NCBI GenBank assembly: GCA_965227805.1
Contig: CBDDGJ010000004.1
Coordinates: 291,519-355,518 of the forward strand
Length of the DNA: 64,000 nucleotides
From: CBDDGJ01 sp965227805
Lineage (GTDB): Bacteria > Pseudomonadota > Alphaproteobacteria > RS24
Direction of reading: 5' to 3'
Shown here: piece by piece, positions 48,274 through 56,501 of the stretch
Numbering within the stretch: position 1 is the stretch's first letter
Layout of the letters: each line of letters opens with the position of its first letter
Program-made: the position numbers and the translations under genes
Notes under the pieces: generated by a model
Database searches by the model: none
What the model saw: the letters and a program-made list of their open reading frames with translations, nothing else
Told to the model about the DNA's origin: nothing

Positions 48274-48632
48274 TGACCCACCCCTATAATTAGTTCGATT
48301 ATTTATCTCGTTTTTAGGGTACAATATTTGATTAAATTATAGGAGTTATATATGAGTAAATTACGCCATAAACCGGAACAGATTATTCGCAAACTTAGGG
48401 AGGCAGAGGTTTTGTCTGGTCATGGTAAGCGTATTGATGAGGTATGTCGTGCGCTGGGTATATCGGATACGACGTATTACAAATGGCGGAGCAAATATGG
48501 CGGCATAGATGCGAGCATGATTTCCCAGATGAAAGCTATGGTGGATTAGAACTGCCGCCTGAAGCGGATGTATGCTGAGATGAGCATGCAGAGTGACTTA
48601 CTGAAGGAATCCCTTGGAAAAAAGTGGTAAGC
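48274..48632 (+). mobile_element. IS3-family remnant, hybrid of two IS types
   Basis: The left end TGACCCACCCCTATAATTAG matches the left end of the element at 56502. The first half, including the untranslated leader, is nearly identical to that element. From a shared tract TACAAATGGCG at about 48478-48488 onward it instead follows the unrelated IS at 62341-63543. No right inverted repeat is visible; homology is lost just after GTGGTAAGC near 48632. The boundary on that side is approximate. Confidence 0.75.
48352..48630 (+). pseudogene. Chimeric IS3 orfA with a premature stop
   Basis: Starts MSKLRHKPEQIIRKLREAEV like the orfA at 56581 and ends SMQSDLLKESLGKKW like the orfA at 62410; the switch falls at YYKWRSKYGG. 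A TAG at 48547 replaces the GAA codon found in the parent copy at 62410, so the helix-turn-helix protein is truncated at 65 residues. No orfB follows. Confidence 0.8.
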
Positions 48633-48744
48633 TGCCTAAAGGAATTGCTGTGCATCCGATGAGCAAGACGGTTTTCACCCAATCTGACGAGGTGTGAAAT
48701 TTGTTTAAGAGATCCGCTATCATACTATAGTCGTTACAGGTCAT
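48598..48744 (-). CDS. Small unidentified ORF behind a very strong ribosome-binding site
   Basis: 48 residues, beginning MTCNDYSMIADLLNKF and with a hydrophobic stretch WVKTVLLIGCTAIPLG. AAAGGAGG stands 6 bases before the ATG, far stronger than any other ribosome-binding site in the window. The last dozen codons run into the IS remnant, so the native C-terminus is probably lost. It follows a structured leader and a terminator-like hairpin. I do not recognise the family; a small membrane peptide is plausible. Confidence 0.4.
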   Translation of the reverse strand: MTCNDYSMIADLLNKFHTSSDWVKTVLLIGCTAIPLGSLPLFSKGFLQ

Positions 48745-48772
48745 TTTATCCTCCTTTGGTAATTAACAAAAC

Positions 48773-48796
48773 GGCACCAGGTAGCTGCCTGGTGCC
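48773..48796 (-). terminator. Strong hairpin in the leader of the small ORF
   Basis: Perfect 9-bp stem GGCACCAGG / CCTGGTGCC with a 6-base loop, followed on the minus strand by GTTTTGTT. It lies 29 bases upstream of the ATG at 48744 and could act as an attenuator or as the end of the structured RNA upstream. Confidence 0.65.
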
Positions 48797-48811
48797 GGGG
48801 TCGTAGAAAAA

Positions 48812-48933
48812 CCAAATCACATGGCCGCGACGCTTTTAGTCGCGGTGACCTATTCTATAACGTCGCCACCCCGACATTATAGTAACAACGGAGTGACCAT
48901 TTTTTTCGGTAGGGGTCTCTACCGGTGATTTGG
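48812..48933 (-). ncRNA. Candidate multibranched structured RNA
   Basis: A 9-bp helix CCAAATCAC (48812-48820) with GTGATTTGG (48925-48933) encloses three hairpins. These are CCGCGAC/GTCGCGG (48825-48845), TATAACGTCG/CGACATTATA with one mismatch (48856-48881), and CGGTAG/CTACCG (48907-48924). On the minus strand the closing helix is followed by TTTTTCT. Strand is inferred from that tail and the downstream ORF. It matches no RNA family that I can name from memory. Confidence 0.5.
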
Positions 48934-49037
48934 GGCTTTCTACTTCCCCAGCCATAGCCCCTTATGGAGCATGGGTGAAAGCACATTACATGATTTTTAG
49001 GGAAAGTAAAATGGTGTTTTAACCAAATATATAGAGC

Positions 49038-49066
49038 TTGACTTTACACACATAGTGTTATAACTT
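49038..49066 (+). promoter_or_regulatory. Promoter of the mazEF pair
   Basis: TTGACT (49038-49043), 17-base spacer, TAACTT (49061-49066). The spacer holds an ACAC-ATA-GTGT inverted repeat that could be an autoregulatory operator. The predicted start near 49073 favours the second mazE ATG. Confidence 0.5.
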
Positions 49067-49096
49067 AGTATGAACATCAAATGGGGCTTCGCAGTT

Positions 49097-49345
49097 ATGA
49101 AAACCACGCTAACCAAAATAGGCAACTCAAAAGGCATAATCATTCCTGCTCATTTTTTGAAAGAGTGTCAATTTGATAATGTCGTATCCATTAACATTGA
49201 GAATGATAAAATAATGATTTCCAAACCTGAACAGCCTCGAAGTGGGTGGAAAGATGCGTTTGCCAAAGCCTTGCCTAACAAAAATGAATTGCTCATAGAC
49301 GACACATTATCCAACCATTTTGATGAAGATGAATGGTCGTGGTAA
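49097..49345 (+). CDS. mazE: MazE-like antitoxin (AbrB fold)
   Basis: 82-residue DNA-binding antitoxin. The ATG at 49097 is used because MKTTLTKIGNSKGIIIPAHF is the canonical SpoVT/AbrB start; an in-frame ATG at 49070 would add nine unrelated residues. The acidic C-terminal tail (DDTLSNHFDEDEW) would wrap the toxin. Overlaps the toxin gene by 13 bp, which couples translation. Confidence 0.85.
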   Translation: MKTTLTKIGNSKGIIIPAHFLKECQFDNVVSINIENDKIMISKPEQPRSGWKDAFAKALPNKNELLIDDTLSNHFDEDEWSW

Positions 49346-49659
49346 ATCGCTTTGAAGTCTATCTGGTTTCACTTGATCCGACCCAGGGAGCAGAGATTAA
49401 AAAATCACGACCCTGCTTGATTATATCGCCTGACGAAATGAACCATGCGCTAAATACCGTGATCATCGCCCCGATGACTTCCTCACTTCGTTCATATCCT
49501 TCGAGGGTGCAAACAATATTTCAAAGCAAAAAAAGTGAAATTGCGCTCGACCAAATTCGCACCATAGATAAGCACCGTCTCATTAAAAAACTGGGAAAAA
49601 TCCCTCCTAAGACAGCTTTGAAGGTTATTAATGTTCTTACCGAAATGTTTAGTGTCTAG
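49333..49659 (+). CDS. mazF: MazF/PemK-type endoribonuclease toxin
   Basis: 108-residue toxin that cleaves RNA in a sequence-specific way when MazE is lost. FEVYLVSLDPTQGAEIKKSRPCLIISPD is the standard first half; the conserved Gln-Thr and SEIALDQIRTIDKHRL region follows. Located between the structured RNA region and the end of valS, inside the small accessory patch. Confidence 0.9.
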   Translation: MVVVNRFEVYLVSLDPTQGAEIKKSRPCLIISPDEMNHALNTVIIAPMTSSLRSYPSRVQTIFQSKKSEIALDQIRTIDKHRLIKKLGKIPPKTALKVINVLTEMFSV

Positions 49660-49752
49660 TTAATCCGTTTTGGATTGATAATATCCTCGTTTATATGAGG
49701 TTTTATCGGCAATTTTGTTTATAGATGGCATGTTTTAGTGAGGGATAAACAA

Positions 49753-52473
49753 TCAAGCAAACCGTGATAAAGCAGCGGCAAGTTTTTCGCCTGCGGCTTC
49801 ATAGTCCGAAAGCCGCGCACGATTTTCTGCAATAACATCCTCTGGGGCATTGCTTAAAAAACGCTCATTAGCAAGTTTGCCGGAAAATTTACCAATTTCG
49901 GCACGTGTTTTTTTCAATGCTTTTTCAAGCCGTGCCTTTTCCGCACCAATATCAATCACATCACGCAAGGCAAGCCCAATCATCGTCTCGCCATAAAGGG
50001 CTTGTATCCTATCCGTATCAATCGCATCGGTAAGTGTCACCTGCGCCAAGCGTGCCAGTTTTTGCAAAGCCGCACCATAACGCGCAAGGCGTGCCGCTGT
50101 CATCGCATGCGGGTCACTAAGTTGCACATGCAGCCTTGCCCCTGCTGGCACATTCAGCTCTGCGCGCACCGAGCGGATTTCACTTATCACCCCGATAAGC
50201 CAGTTAATATCGGCATTGGCGGCTTCATTCACCAATTCAGCAGCATAATCTGGCCATTCACTCAGCATTAAAAAGCCGTCCCGTGTGTCTGTTTTTTGCC
50301 ATAATTCTTCCGTCACAAAGGGCATAAAGGGATGTAACAATTTTAATGCCTGTTCAAAGAGCCATTTTGTTGCTGCGCGAATCTCATAGGCGTTATCCCC
50401 TTCGGCCTCTTGCAAAAGCGGCTTGGCCAATTCAATATACCAATCACAAAACCGGTTGCGCACAAAATGATAAGCTGCGCCTGCTGCCTCATTAAACCGA
50501 TACGCCTCTAACGCCATTGTAATATTATTTTGCGCCGTAATCACCTCGCTTATCGCCCATTGCACCAAAGGTAATCTGGCTTGCTCTGGCGCAAATGTGC
50601 GGGCAGAAAAGCAATCATTCATATCGCAAAAGCGCGCCGCATTCCAAAGTTTTGTGCCGAAATTACGATACCCCTCAACCCGTGACGTGGACAATTTTAT
50701 ATCCCGTCCCATCGCTGCCATAGAGGTAAGTGTGAAGCGCAAGGCATCCGCGCCATATGTCTCGATCAAGGCCAGCGGGTCTATCACATTGCCTTTGGAT
50801 TTCGACATTTTGGCGCCCTGCGCATCGCGCACCAATGCATGAATATAAACCGTATGAAACGGCACATCGCGCATAAAATACATCCCCATCATCATCATGC
50901 GCGCGACCCAGAAAAAGATAATATCAAACCCCGTAACCAACACATCGGTTTTATAATGGCGAGAAAGCGCGGGCGTTTCTTCTGGCCAGCCCAATGTCGA
51001 AAACGGCCATAGGGCAGATGAAAACCATGTATCCAGCACATCTTCATCGCGCCGCAATACACACGCTTCACCATAATGGGCTTCGGCTTTTATATGCGCT
51101 TCTTGTTCATCATAGGCGACAAATATCGCGCCATCCGGTCCATACCATGCAGGTATCTGGTGCCCCCACCATAGCTGACGCGATATGCACCAGGGTTGAA
51201 TATTACGCATCCAGTCAAAATAGGTTTTTTGCCAGTTTTCGGGAATAAATTTTGTCTGTCCCGTCTCGACCGCTACTATCGCAGGTACCGCCAAACGCGC
51301 CGCATCCACATACCATTGATCGGTAAGCCATGGCTCAATAACCTTATCCGAACGATCACCAAAAGGCACCATATGCACATGCGCGTCAGTTTTTTCTAAC
51401 AAACCCAAAGCATCCAACTCTTCCACCACGCGCGCGCGCGCAGCTTTCACATCCATACCCTGCCAGCTTGCCCGGTTCTCCATAGAGGCAAAAGCCGCAT
51501 CGCTTAAATCCACGCATGCATATTGGTCAAGCATAGTGATGGGCGTAAGCCCGTGGCGTTTGCCGACTTCAAAATCGTTAAAGTCATGCGCCGGCGTTAT
51601 TTTCACAGCACCCGAGCCTTGCGCCGGGTCGGCATATTCATCCGCAATAATCGGAATTTTCCGCCCGACCAAAGGCAAAATGACATTTTGACCGATAAGG
51701 GCTTTATAGCGCGCATCATCGGGATGCACGGCAACCGCACTATCACCCAGCATGGTTTCCGGGCGCGTGGTGGCAACGGTAATATATCCATCGCCCGTTG
51801 CTAAAGGATACTGAAAATGCCATAAATGCCCCTGCACTTCCTTTTGAATAACCTCCAGATCGGAAATAGCGGTAAGCAAACCCGGATCCCAATTCACCAG
51901 GCGCTTATCCTTATAAATCAAGCCATCTTCATAAAGCGTCACAAATGTTTTGAGCACGGCTTGCGATAGCCCATCATCCATCGTAAAGCGTTCACGGCTC
52001 CAATCGCAGCTTGCCCCCAAACGGCGTAGCTGATGCGTTATGGTCGATCCGCTTTCTTCTTTCCATGCCCATACTTTTTCTAAAAAAGCCGCACGCCCCA
52101 TATCGCGGCGCGTCATATTATCACCCTGTGCAGCTAATTGGCGCTCAACCACCATTTGCGTTGCAATGCCGGCATGGTCTGTTCCCGGTTGCCAGAGCAC
52201 ATCGCGCCCGCGCATGCGCTCAAAACGGCACAAAATATCCTGCAATGTATTATTAAGTGCATGCCCCATATGCAGGCTGCCCGTCACATTAGGCGGGGGA
52301 ATAACAATCGTAAAAGGAGCAGCATCTTCCACACGCCCGGCACGAAAACACCCCGCCTCTTCCCATAAATTATAGATGCGGTTTTCAATATCAGTAGGGT
52401 CGTAGGTTTTTGCGCGTGAACTATCTGCTAATGTCATGGGCTTGTTTGTAACGATGCTTTGCATCAAGGTCAA
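49753..52473 (-). CDS. valS: Valyl-tRNA synthetase
   Basis: 906-residue class I synthetase charging tRNA-Val. HMGH motif in GSLHMGHALN near 66, editing domain CP1 (TTRPETMLGDSAVAVHP near 231), KMSKSKGNVIDP near 558, anticodon-binding domain, and the C-terminal coiled coil. A second in-frame ATG at 52437 (MTLADSSRAK) may be the real start; neither has a clear ribosome-binding site. Follows popZ by 27 bp. Confidence 0.97.
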   Translation of the reverse strand: MTLMQSIVTNKPMTLADSSRAKTYDPTDIENRIYNLWEEAGCFRAGRVEDAAPFTIVIPPPNVTGSLHMGHALNNTLQDILCRFERMRGRDVLWQPGTDHAGIATQMVVERQLAAQGDNMTRRDMGRAAFLEKVWAWKEESGSTITHQLRRLGASCDWSRERFTMDDGLSQAVLKTFVTLYEDGLIYKDKRLVNWDPGLLTAISDLEVIQKEVQGHLWHFQYPLATGDGYITVATTRPETMLGDSAVAVHPDDARYKALIGQNVILPLVGRKIPIIADEYADPAQGSGAVKITPAHDFNDFEVGKRHGLTPITMLDQYACVDLSDAAFASMENRASWQGMDVKAARARVVEELDALGLLEKTDAHVHMVPFGDRSDKVIEPWLTDQWYVDAARLAVPAIVAVETGQTKFIPENWQKTYFDWMRNIQPWCISRQLWWGHQIPAWYGPDGAIFVAYDEQEAHIKAEAHYGEACVLRRDEDVLDTWFSSALWPFSTLGWPEETPALSRHYKTDVLVTGFDIIFFWVARMMMMGMYFMRDVPFHTVYIHALVRDAQGAKMSKSKGNVIDPLALIETYGADALRFTLTSMAAMGRDIKLSTSRVEGYRNFGTKLWNAARFCDMNDCFSARTFAPEQARLPLVQWAISEVITAQNNITMALEAYRFNEAAGAAYHFVRNRFCDWYIELAKPLLQEAEGDNAYEIRAATKWLFEQALKLLHPFMPFVTEELWQKTDTRDGFLMLSEWPDYAAELVNEAANADINWLIGVISEIRSVRAELNVPAGARLHVQLSDPHAMTAARLARYGAALQKLARLAQVTLTDAIDTDRIQALYGETMIGLALRDVIDIGAEKARLEKALKKTRAEIGKFSGKLANERFLSNAPEDVIAENRARLSDYEAAGEKLAAALSRFA

Positions 52474-52500
52474 TCATTCTAACAGCCAGCATGAGAAAAT

Positions 52501-53019
52501 TTAATCTCTCCCCTGTTTGGCGGGCACCTCTTTGCTTTGTGCCGCTAGAAATTTCTGCATAATTTCCGGCATATTCTTTTCCAACCAGTCTTGTAGGAGC
52601 GGCGTTAAACTATTGATAATCATGGCTTCGAGAACCGTCGGCGTGCTATTCCCATTCTTTATCGCTGCGTTACGAATAAATCTCTGCATTGTCGTATCAG
52701 CTATGTCTGCTTCTGGCATTTGCGGCTTGAGCGCATGGATGGCAGCTGTAATTTCCGATAAATCCAGAGTTGAGAAGTCAATCACAAGCTCATTGGCTGT
52801 TCCCGTATGCGGAGCGGGTAGCGTTTCAGGCGGTGTTATCGTATCATTTTCAGAAACATTATGTGCTGTAAGTGCATCATTATTTTCTGTTTCCTGCCTA
52901 TCTGTAGCAGGCTGTTCAAATATAATCTGTTGCCCAGTCGCAATGACATCACGCATTTGCCGCACAATCTCACTGTCAGGGCTTCCTTCGCCTTGTTCAA
53001 AACACGCTCTTGTGTTCAT
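52501..53019 (-). CDS. popZ: Polar organising protein PopZ (DUF2497)
   Basis: 172 residues with a conserved N-terminal helix (SPDSEIVRQMRDVIATG) and an acidic/proline-rich disordered middle (about 35-105). The C-terminal helices LEAMIINSLTPLLQDWLEKN followed by MPEIMQKFL match DUF2497. In Caulobacter PopZ forms a polar condensate anchoring the chromosome origin. The tolC-popZ-valS order is a strong alphaproteobacterial marker. Confidence 0.85.
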   Translation of the reverse strand: MNTRACFEQGEGSPDSEIVRQMRDVIATGQQIIFEQPATDRQETENNDALTAHNVSENDTITPPETLPAPHTGTANELVIDFSTLDLSEITAAIHALKPQMPEADIADTTMQRFIRNAAIKNGNSTPTVLEAMIINSLTPLLQDWLEKNMPEIMQKFLAAQSKEVPAKQGRD

Positions 53020-53037
53020 AAAGTGACCCTCATAATT

Positions 53038-54393
53038 TTAGTTAGAATTAATTATCTTCCCAGTGGCTAAATCACCCAACGCATCCAGAAAACTATAGGC
53101 CGCCAAAAATTGCGTGCATTGTGCATCAATCAACGCAACACGGGCATCATATAAATCTTGCTCTGCATCAAGCAGATCGAGTATTGTTTTTGTGCCCGTT
53201 ATATATTCTGCTGCCAGCCCATTAACCGCCACCTGCCCTGCCGTCACCTCTTCTTTACGTGCGGTGATCAGGGCATTTACACGGTCAAGCCTATACCACA
53301 AGCCAGTAATTTCTGCATCCACATTTTGCGATGCCATTGTCAGATTATTTCTTAACGAAGCCAAATTATGACGTGCATTTTCTACACTGGAATAAACCCC
53401 AAACCCCGAAAATATCGGCACGGATAAAGTTGCCGAAACTTCAACAACATCCGCTTCGTCGCTTGATGCATTGCCATTTGCATCACGTGAAGGATTATTG
53501 CTATTGGTGAAACTGCCCTCAAGGTCAAGTGAGGGTAATCTTCCGCCTTTTTCTGCTTCCAGACGAAACCCGCCCGCTTGTGCCGCAAGGCGTGCTGCAT
53601 TAAGCGTGGCATTATTCTTACGCGCAAATTCCATTGCGACAGTCAAAGAATTTGGCAGACGTGGCAAAATAGCCGGAAACGCTAATATACCGGGGGTCGC
53701 AAATGTAAGTGCCTGATATTGCGCGACATAAGTCTGCAGATCTGCCTGTGCTGAAATCAACTCGGCATAGGCCTGTGCGCGGCGCGATTGCGCGCGCGTA
53801 ACATCGGTTTGTGATGTCCGGCCAGCCGCAAATTGCGCGCGGGCGGCATCAAGATGTTTTCCCAAAACCTGATAATTTGCATCGCTCAATTTGACGATAG
53901 ATTGATAACGCAAAACATTAAAATAAGTATCAATAGCAGAAAGAATAAGTGAGCTTTCTGTTACTTGTAAATCATAAAAAGCCCGCTCAACATTTATTTG
54001 GGCTTCGCGAAAGCTATTATAATCTTTACCACCCGCAAAAAGATTTTGTGTAACTCTAATCCCGTATGTTCTGCTATCCAGCCTATCCAGATTATCTTGA
54101 CTTTCTGTTTCGGTTTGATTACGCGATACCGTTGCATAAGTCGAAAGTTGTGGATACATGGGCGCGCGCGCAACGCCCACCAGAGCTTTTTGCGCCTCAA
54201 ATTCTTCGCGCGCTGCCAAAACGTCCATATTCTGGCTACGCACGGCCGTAATCGCCTCTTCCAAATTTGTATGATATGCTGTCGTTAAATGCACCTGTGG
54301 CGCATAAGCATTTTGTCCCCCCGTTTGCGCAAATGCAACGCTGGTTATAAATATGGATAGTGCCGATAATATATAAAGTTTAAAATTTCCCAT
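53038..54393 (-). CDS. tolC: TolC-family outer-membrane protein
   Basis: Outer-membrane channel for export systems. The ATG at 54393 (MGNFKLYILSALSIF) opens a signal peptide ending AFAQ; the longer frame to 54450 lacks this. About 451 residues. Duplicated TolC repeat visible: LRVTQNLFAGGKDYNSFREA-type stretch near 100 and VSATLSVPIFSGFGVYSSVE near 300. Distinct from the TolC-like protein at 1751. Between pcm and popZ. Confidence 0.93.
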   Translation of the reverse strand: MGNFKLYILSALSIFITSVAFAQTGGQNAYAPQVHLTTAYHTNLEEAITAVRSQNMDVLAAREEFEAQKALVGVARAPMYPQLSTYATVSRNQTETESQDNLDRLDSRTYGIRVTQNLFAGGKDYNSFREAQINVERAFYDLQVTESSLILSAIDTYFNVLRYQSIVKLSDANYQVLGKHLDAARAQFAAGRTSQTDVTRAQSRRAQAYAELISAQADLQTYVAQYQALTFATPGILAFPAILPRLPNSLTVAMEFARKNNATLNAARLAAQAGGFRLEAEKGGRLPSLDLEGSFTNSNNPSRDANGNASSDEADVVEVSATLSVPIFSGFGVYSSVENARHNLASLRNNLTMASQNVDAEITGLWYRLDRVNALITARKEEVTAGQVAVNGLAAEYITGTKTILDLLDAEQDLYDARVALIDAQCTQFLAAYSFLDALGDLATGKIINSN

Positions 54394-54409
54394 ATTCTTA
54401 AAACCCCCC

Positions 54410-55099
54410 TTAAAATTGAAATGTCGCTTCGCGGTTAAACGCAGATACATCCGGTAAATTTACATCAAACGCATAATATGTAGATATTGTGTCTTTATGC
54501 CGTGTAAAGGCACATGCTTTTTGTGCCCCCTTTTCATCAATAATGGCGCATATTAAACGTCCATTTATAGCCAGCTGGTCTAATAAGGTTTGTGGCACAT
54601 CTTGAACCAGTCCATTGATAAAAATGACATCAAAAGGCGCGTGTTGCGCCTGCCCGAGCGCAAGTTCACCCGTAACGGCAACAGCATTATCGACTTTCAA
54701 GTCTTGCCAAATCTCACCGGCACGAACGCAAAAGCTCTCATCTTCCTCCAACGCAATCACCATATTCGCCAAATGCGCGAATATAGCTGCCGCATAGCCT
54801 GTGCCTCCGGCTATATCAAGAACAATATCGCTTGATTGTATATTGGCTAAAGCACAAAGCCGTGCAAAAGCTGTTGGGGGTGGTAATAGCCGCGATGCGT
54901 GCCCAGCTGCCATATTGACCGCGCAATCTGCATAAGCCATATCACGCAATGAAGAAGGCACAAAGGCTTCGCGCGCCACTTGTGACATGATACGACATAG
55001 CCTATCATCAGTTACCCCAGAGGGTTTTATCTGGCTTTCCACCATATTATAACGAGCGATAGCCATAATATCGGTTTCAGTGATGCGGCGTGTATTCAT
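54410..55099 (-). CDS. pcm: Protein-L-isoaspartate O-methyltransferase family
   Basis: 229-residue SAM enzyme that starts repair of isoaspartyl residues. Conserved N-terminus YNMVESQIKPSGVTDDRL, substrate region AFVPSSLRDMAYAD, SAM motif VLDIAGGTGYAAAIFAHL near 100. An internal start MAIARYNMVE (residue 12) is possible. As in other alphaproteobacteria it sits directly upstream of tolC. Confidence 0.88.
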   Translation of the reverse strand: MNTRRITETDIMAIARYNMVESQIKPSGVTDDRLCRIMSQVAREAFVPSSLRDMAYADCAVNMAAGHASRLLPPPTAFARLCALANIQSSDIVLDIAGGTGYAAAIFAHLANMVIALEEDESFCVRAGEIWQDLKVDNAVAVTGELALGQAQHAPFDVIFINGLVQDVPQTLLDQLAINGRLICAIIDEKGAQKACAFTRHKDTISTYYAFDVNLPDVSAFNREATFQF

Positions 55100-55227
55100 A
55101 AAAATTCTAGTTTAAGCACGTAATTCGTTTAATTGATTCGTCACTATACCACATTTTGATATAAAAATCATTAGAAACACAACATATTGCCGGATAAGCA
55201 TTTATTTTTTAAGGGGTGACAAAACAT

Positions 55228-55256
55228 TTGCAAGCCGCATAAGGCTCTGATATATC
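55228..55256 (+). promoter_or_regulatory. Promoter of tRNA-Cys
   Basis: TTGCAA (55228-55233), 17-base spacer, TATATC (55251-55256), about 10 bases before the mature tRNA 5' end. Confidence 0.6.
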
Positions 55257-55266
55257 CCCAAGCTAT

Positions 55267-55340
55267 GGCCACGTGGCGGAGTGGTGACGCAGCGGCCTGC
55301 AAAGCCGTCTACCCCGGTTCGATTCCGGGCGTGGCCTCCA
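55267..55340 (+). tRNA. tRNA-Cys (anticodon GCA)
   Basis: 74-nt cloverleaf with encoded CCA. Acceptor GGCCACG / CGTGGCC, anticodon loop CTGCAAA within a CGGC/GCCG stem, T-arm CCCGGTTCGATTCCGGG. Confidence 0.96.
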
Positions 55341-55371
55341 TAAAATATGTTCCTAAACGCATGGAAAAGGC

Positions 55372-55399
55372 TTGGCGAGTCATCTGCGCTTTGTTATAG
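55372..55399 (+). promoter_or_regulatory. Possible promoter of tRNA-Asn
   Basis: TTGGCG (55372-55377), 16-base spacer, TTATAG (55394-55399), 19 bases before tRNA-Asn. Confidence 0.4.
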
Positions 55400-55418
55400 A
55401 AAAGGAACAGTGTGATAT

Positions 55419-55494
55419 TCCCCGGTAGCTCAGTTGGTAGAGCAAACGGCTGTTAACCGTTCGGTCGCTGGTTCGAGTCCGGCCCGGGGAGCCA
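55419..55494 (+). tRNA. tRNA-Asn (anticodon GTT)
   Basis: 76-nt cloverleaf with encoded CCA. Acceptor TCCCCGG / CCGGGGA, anticodon loop CTGTTAA, T-loop GGTTCGAGTCC. The accessory region starts right after it, but no repeated 3' end (att site) was seen further right. Confidence 0.96.
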
Positions 55495-55553
55495 TCTTCC
55501 TGCCGCCCGATATGTAAAATAAAATAGAGTAAAATAAAATAGAGGGGCTAAAA

Positions 55554-56474
55554 GTGAGCAAGGCCATTAAAACGGCAGATGGTAAAATGCGCTGCATATG
55601 GAGCAGCTTGGCTCCTGAATTTATCAGCTATCATGATGATGAATGGGGCTTTCCGGTTAGCGATGATAATAGGCTATTTGAAAAATTATGCCTCGAGAGT
55701 TTTCAATCCGGATTAAGCTGGCGCACAATTTTAGCAAAACGGGAAAGTTTCCGAAATGCGTTTCGAAACTTTGATATTGATACAGTCGCACGCTTCACCC
55801 AAAAAAATATTGACCGTTTGTTCAAAGATGAAGGCATTGTCAGGCATAGGGGAAAAATAGAAGCCGCGATCAATAATGCCCGTATGGCACAGCAGCTTAA
55901 ACAAGAATATGGATCATTCGCCGCTTTTATCTGGCGCTATGAAACCAACGCCCCTGGCGCCCATAAACCACAAACGGTAGAGTTGCTTCCTGAATCTTTC
56001 AAGTATCATGCTGATATTCGAGCCATCAAGATGCGTGCTTGCTTTTCATTGGTGCTTGGGTTTGAACGTGGTTTTCCTCTCTATTTTGAAGCGGCTCATG
56101 TGAGCGACTCAAATTTTAGCTGGATTGCCGTTAATAGCCATAAGCCAATGCGACCAGATCTATTTATCCTCATGGTTCATTCATCCGAGGATTATGCAGA
56201 GGCACATTTCGATGATGATCGCGCGCATGTCATGGAGCATTTAATCGACGAGACCAGACATATTATCGGGCATGCTATCAACACTGTCGATTATAAAACC
56301 ATTCACGGGGGGCGCTATGCTAATAATGCGGACAAAAAGCAAAAAGGCCCTATATTTATAGATCACAACCTTAAATTAGCAGCTTGCGGCGATTGGGGCC
56401 TTGGTGGGCGCGTGGAAGGTGCTTTTAATTCGGCTTATGATTTGATGCAATATATGAAAGAGAAGATCTTATGA
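55554..56474 (+). CDS. Fusion of Tag-like DNA glycosylase and renalase-like oxidoreductase tail
   Basis: 306 residues made of two partial proteins. Residues 1 to about 135 are a 3-methyladenine DNA glycosylase I: CIWS and YHDDEWGFP with zinc ligands Cys14 and His27, CLESFQSGLSW with the base-pocket Glu48, and GIVRHRGKIEAAINNA. The C-terminal part of Tag, with FVG and the His/Cys zinc ligands, is absent. From about 155 the sequence is the C-terminal half of a renalase-like FAD oxidoreductase (SWIAVNSHKP, then LAACGDWGLGGRVEGAFNSA) without its N-terminal FAD-binding loop. Neither half looks complete, so a deletion joining two genes is likely. Confidence 0.75.
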   Translation: MSKAIKTADGKMRCIWSSLAPEFISYHDDEWGFPVSDDNRLFEKLCLESFQSGLSWRTILAKRESFRNAFRNFDIDTVARFTQKNIDRLFKDEGIVRHRGKIEAAINNARMAQQLKQEYGSFAAFIWRYETNAPGAHKPQTVELLPESFKYHADIRAIKMRACFSLVLGFERGFPLYFEAAHVSDSNFSWIAVNSHKPMRPDLFILMVHSSEDYAEAHFDDDRAHVMEHLIDETRHIIGHAINTVDYKTIHGGRYANNADKKQKGPIFIDHNLKLAACGDWGLGGRVEGAFNSAYDLMQYMKEKIL

Positions 56475-56501
56475 GTTTTAATCCAGAAAACATTGCCATC
56501 C
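56471..56501 (+). pseudogene. 5' stub of an unknown gene cut by an IS
   Basis: ATG overlapping the stop of the fusion gene (ATGA) opens MSFNPENIAI and is then interrupted at the left end of the IS at 56502. The rest of the gene is not found on the other side of the IS stack. Identity unknown. Confidence 0.4.

Noticed and set aside
47700..49000. CRISPR array or tracrRNA near the cas9 relic
   Set aside because: No repeated 30-40-bp units with spacers exist in this interval, and the structured segment at 48812-48933 has no repeat to pair with as an anti-repeat.
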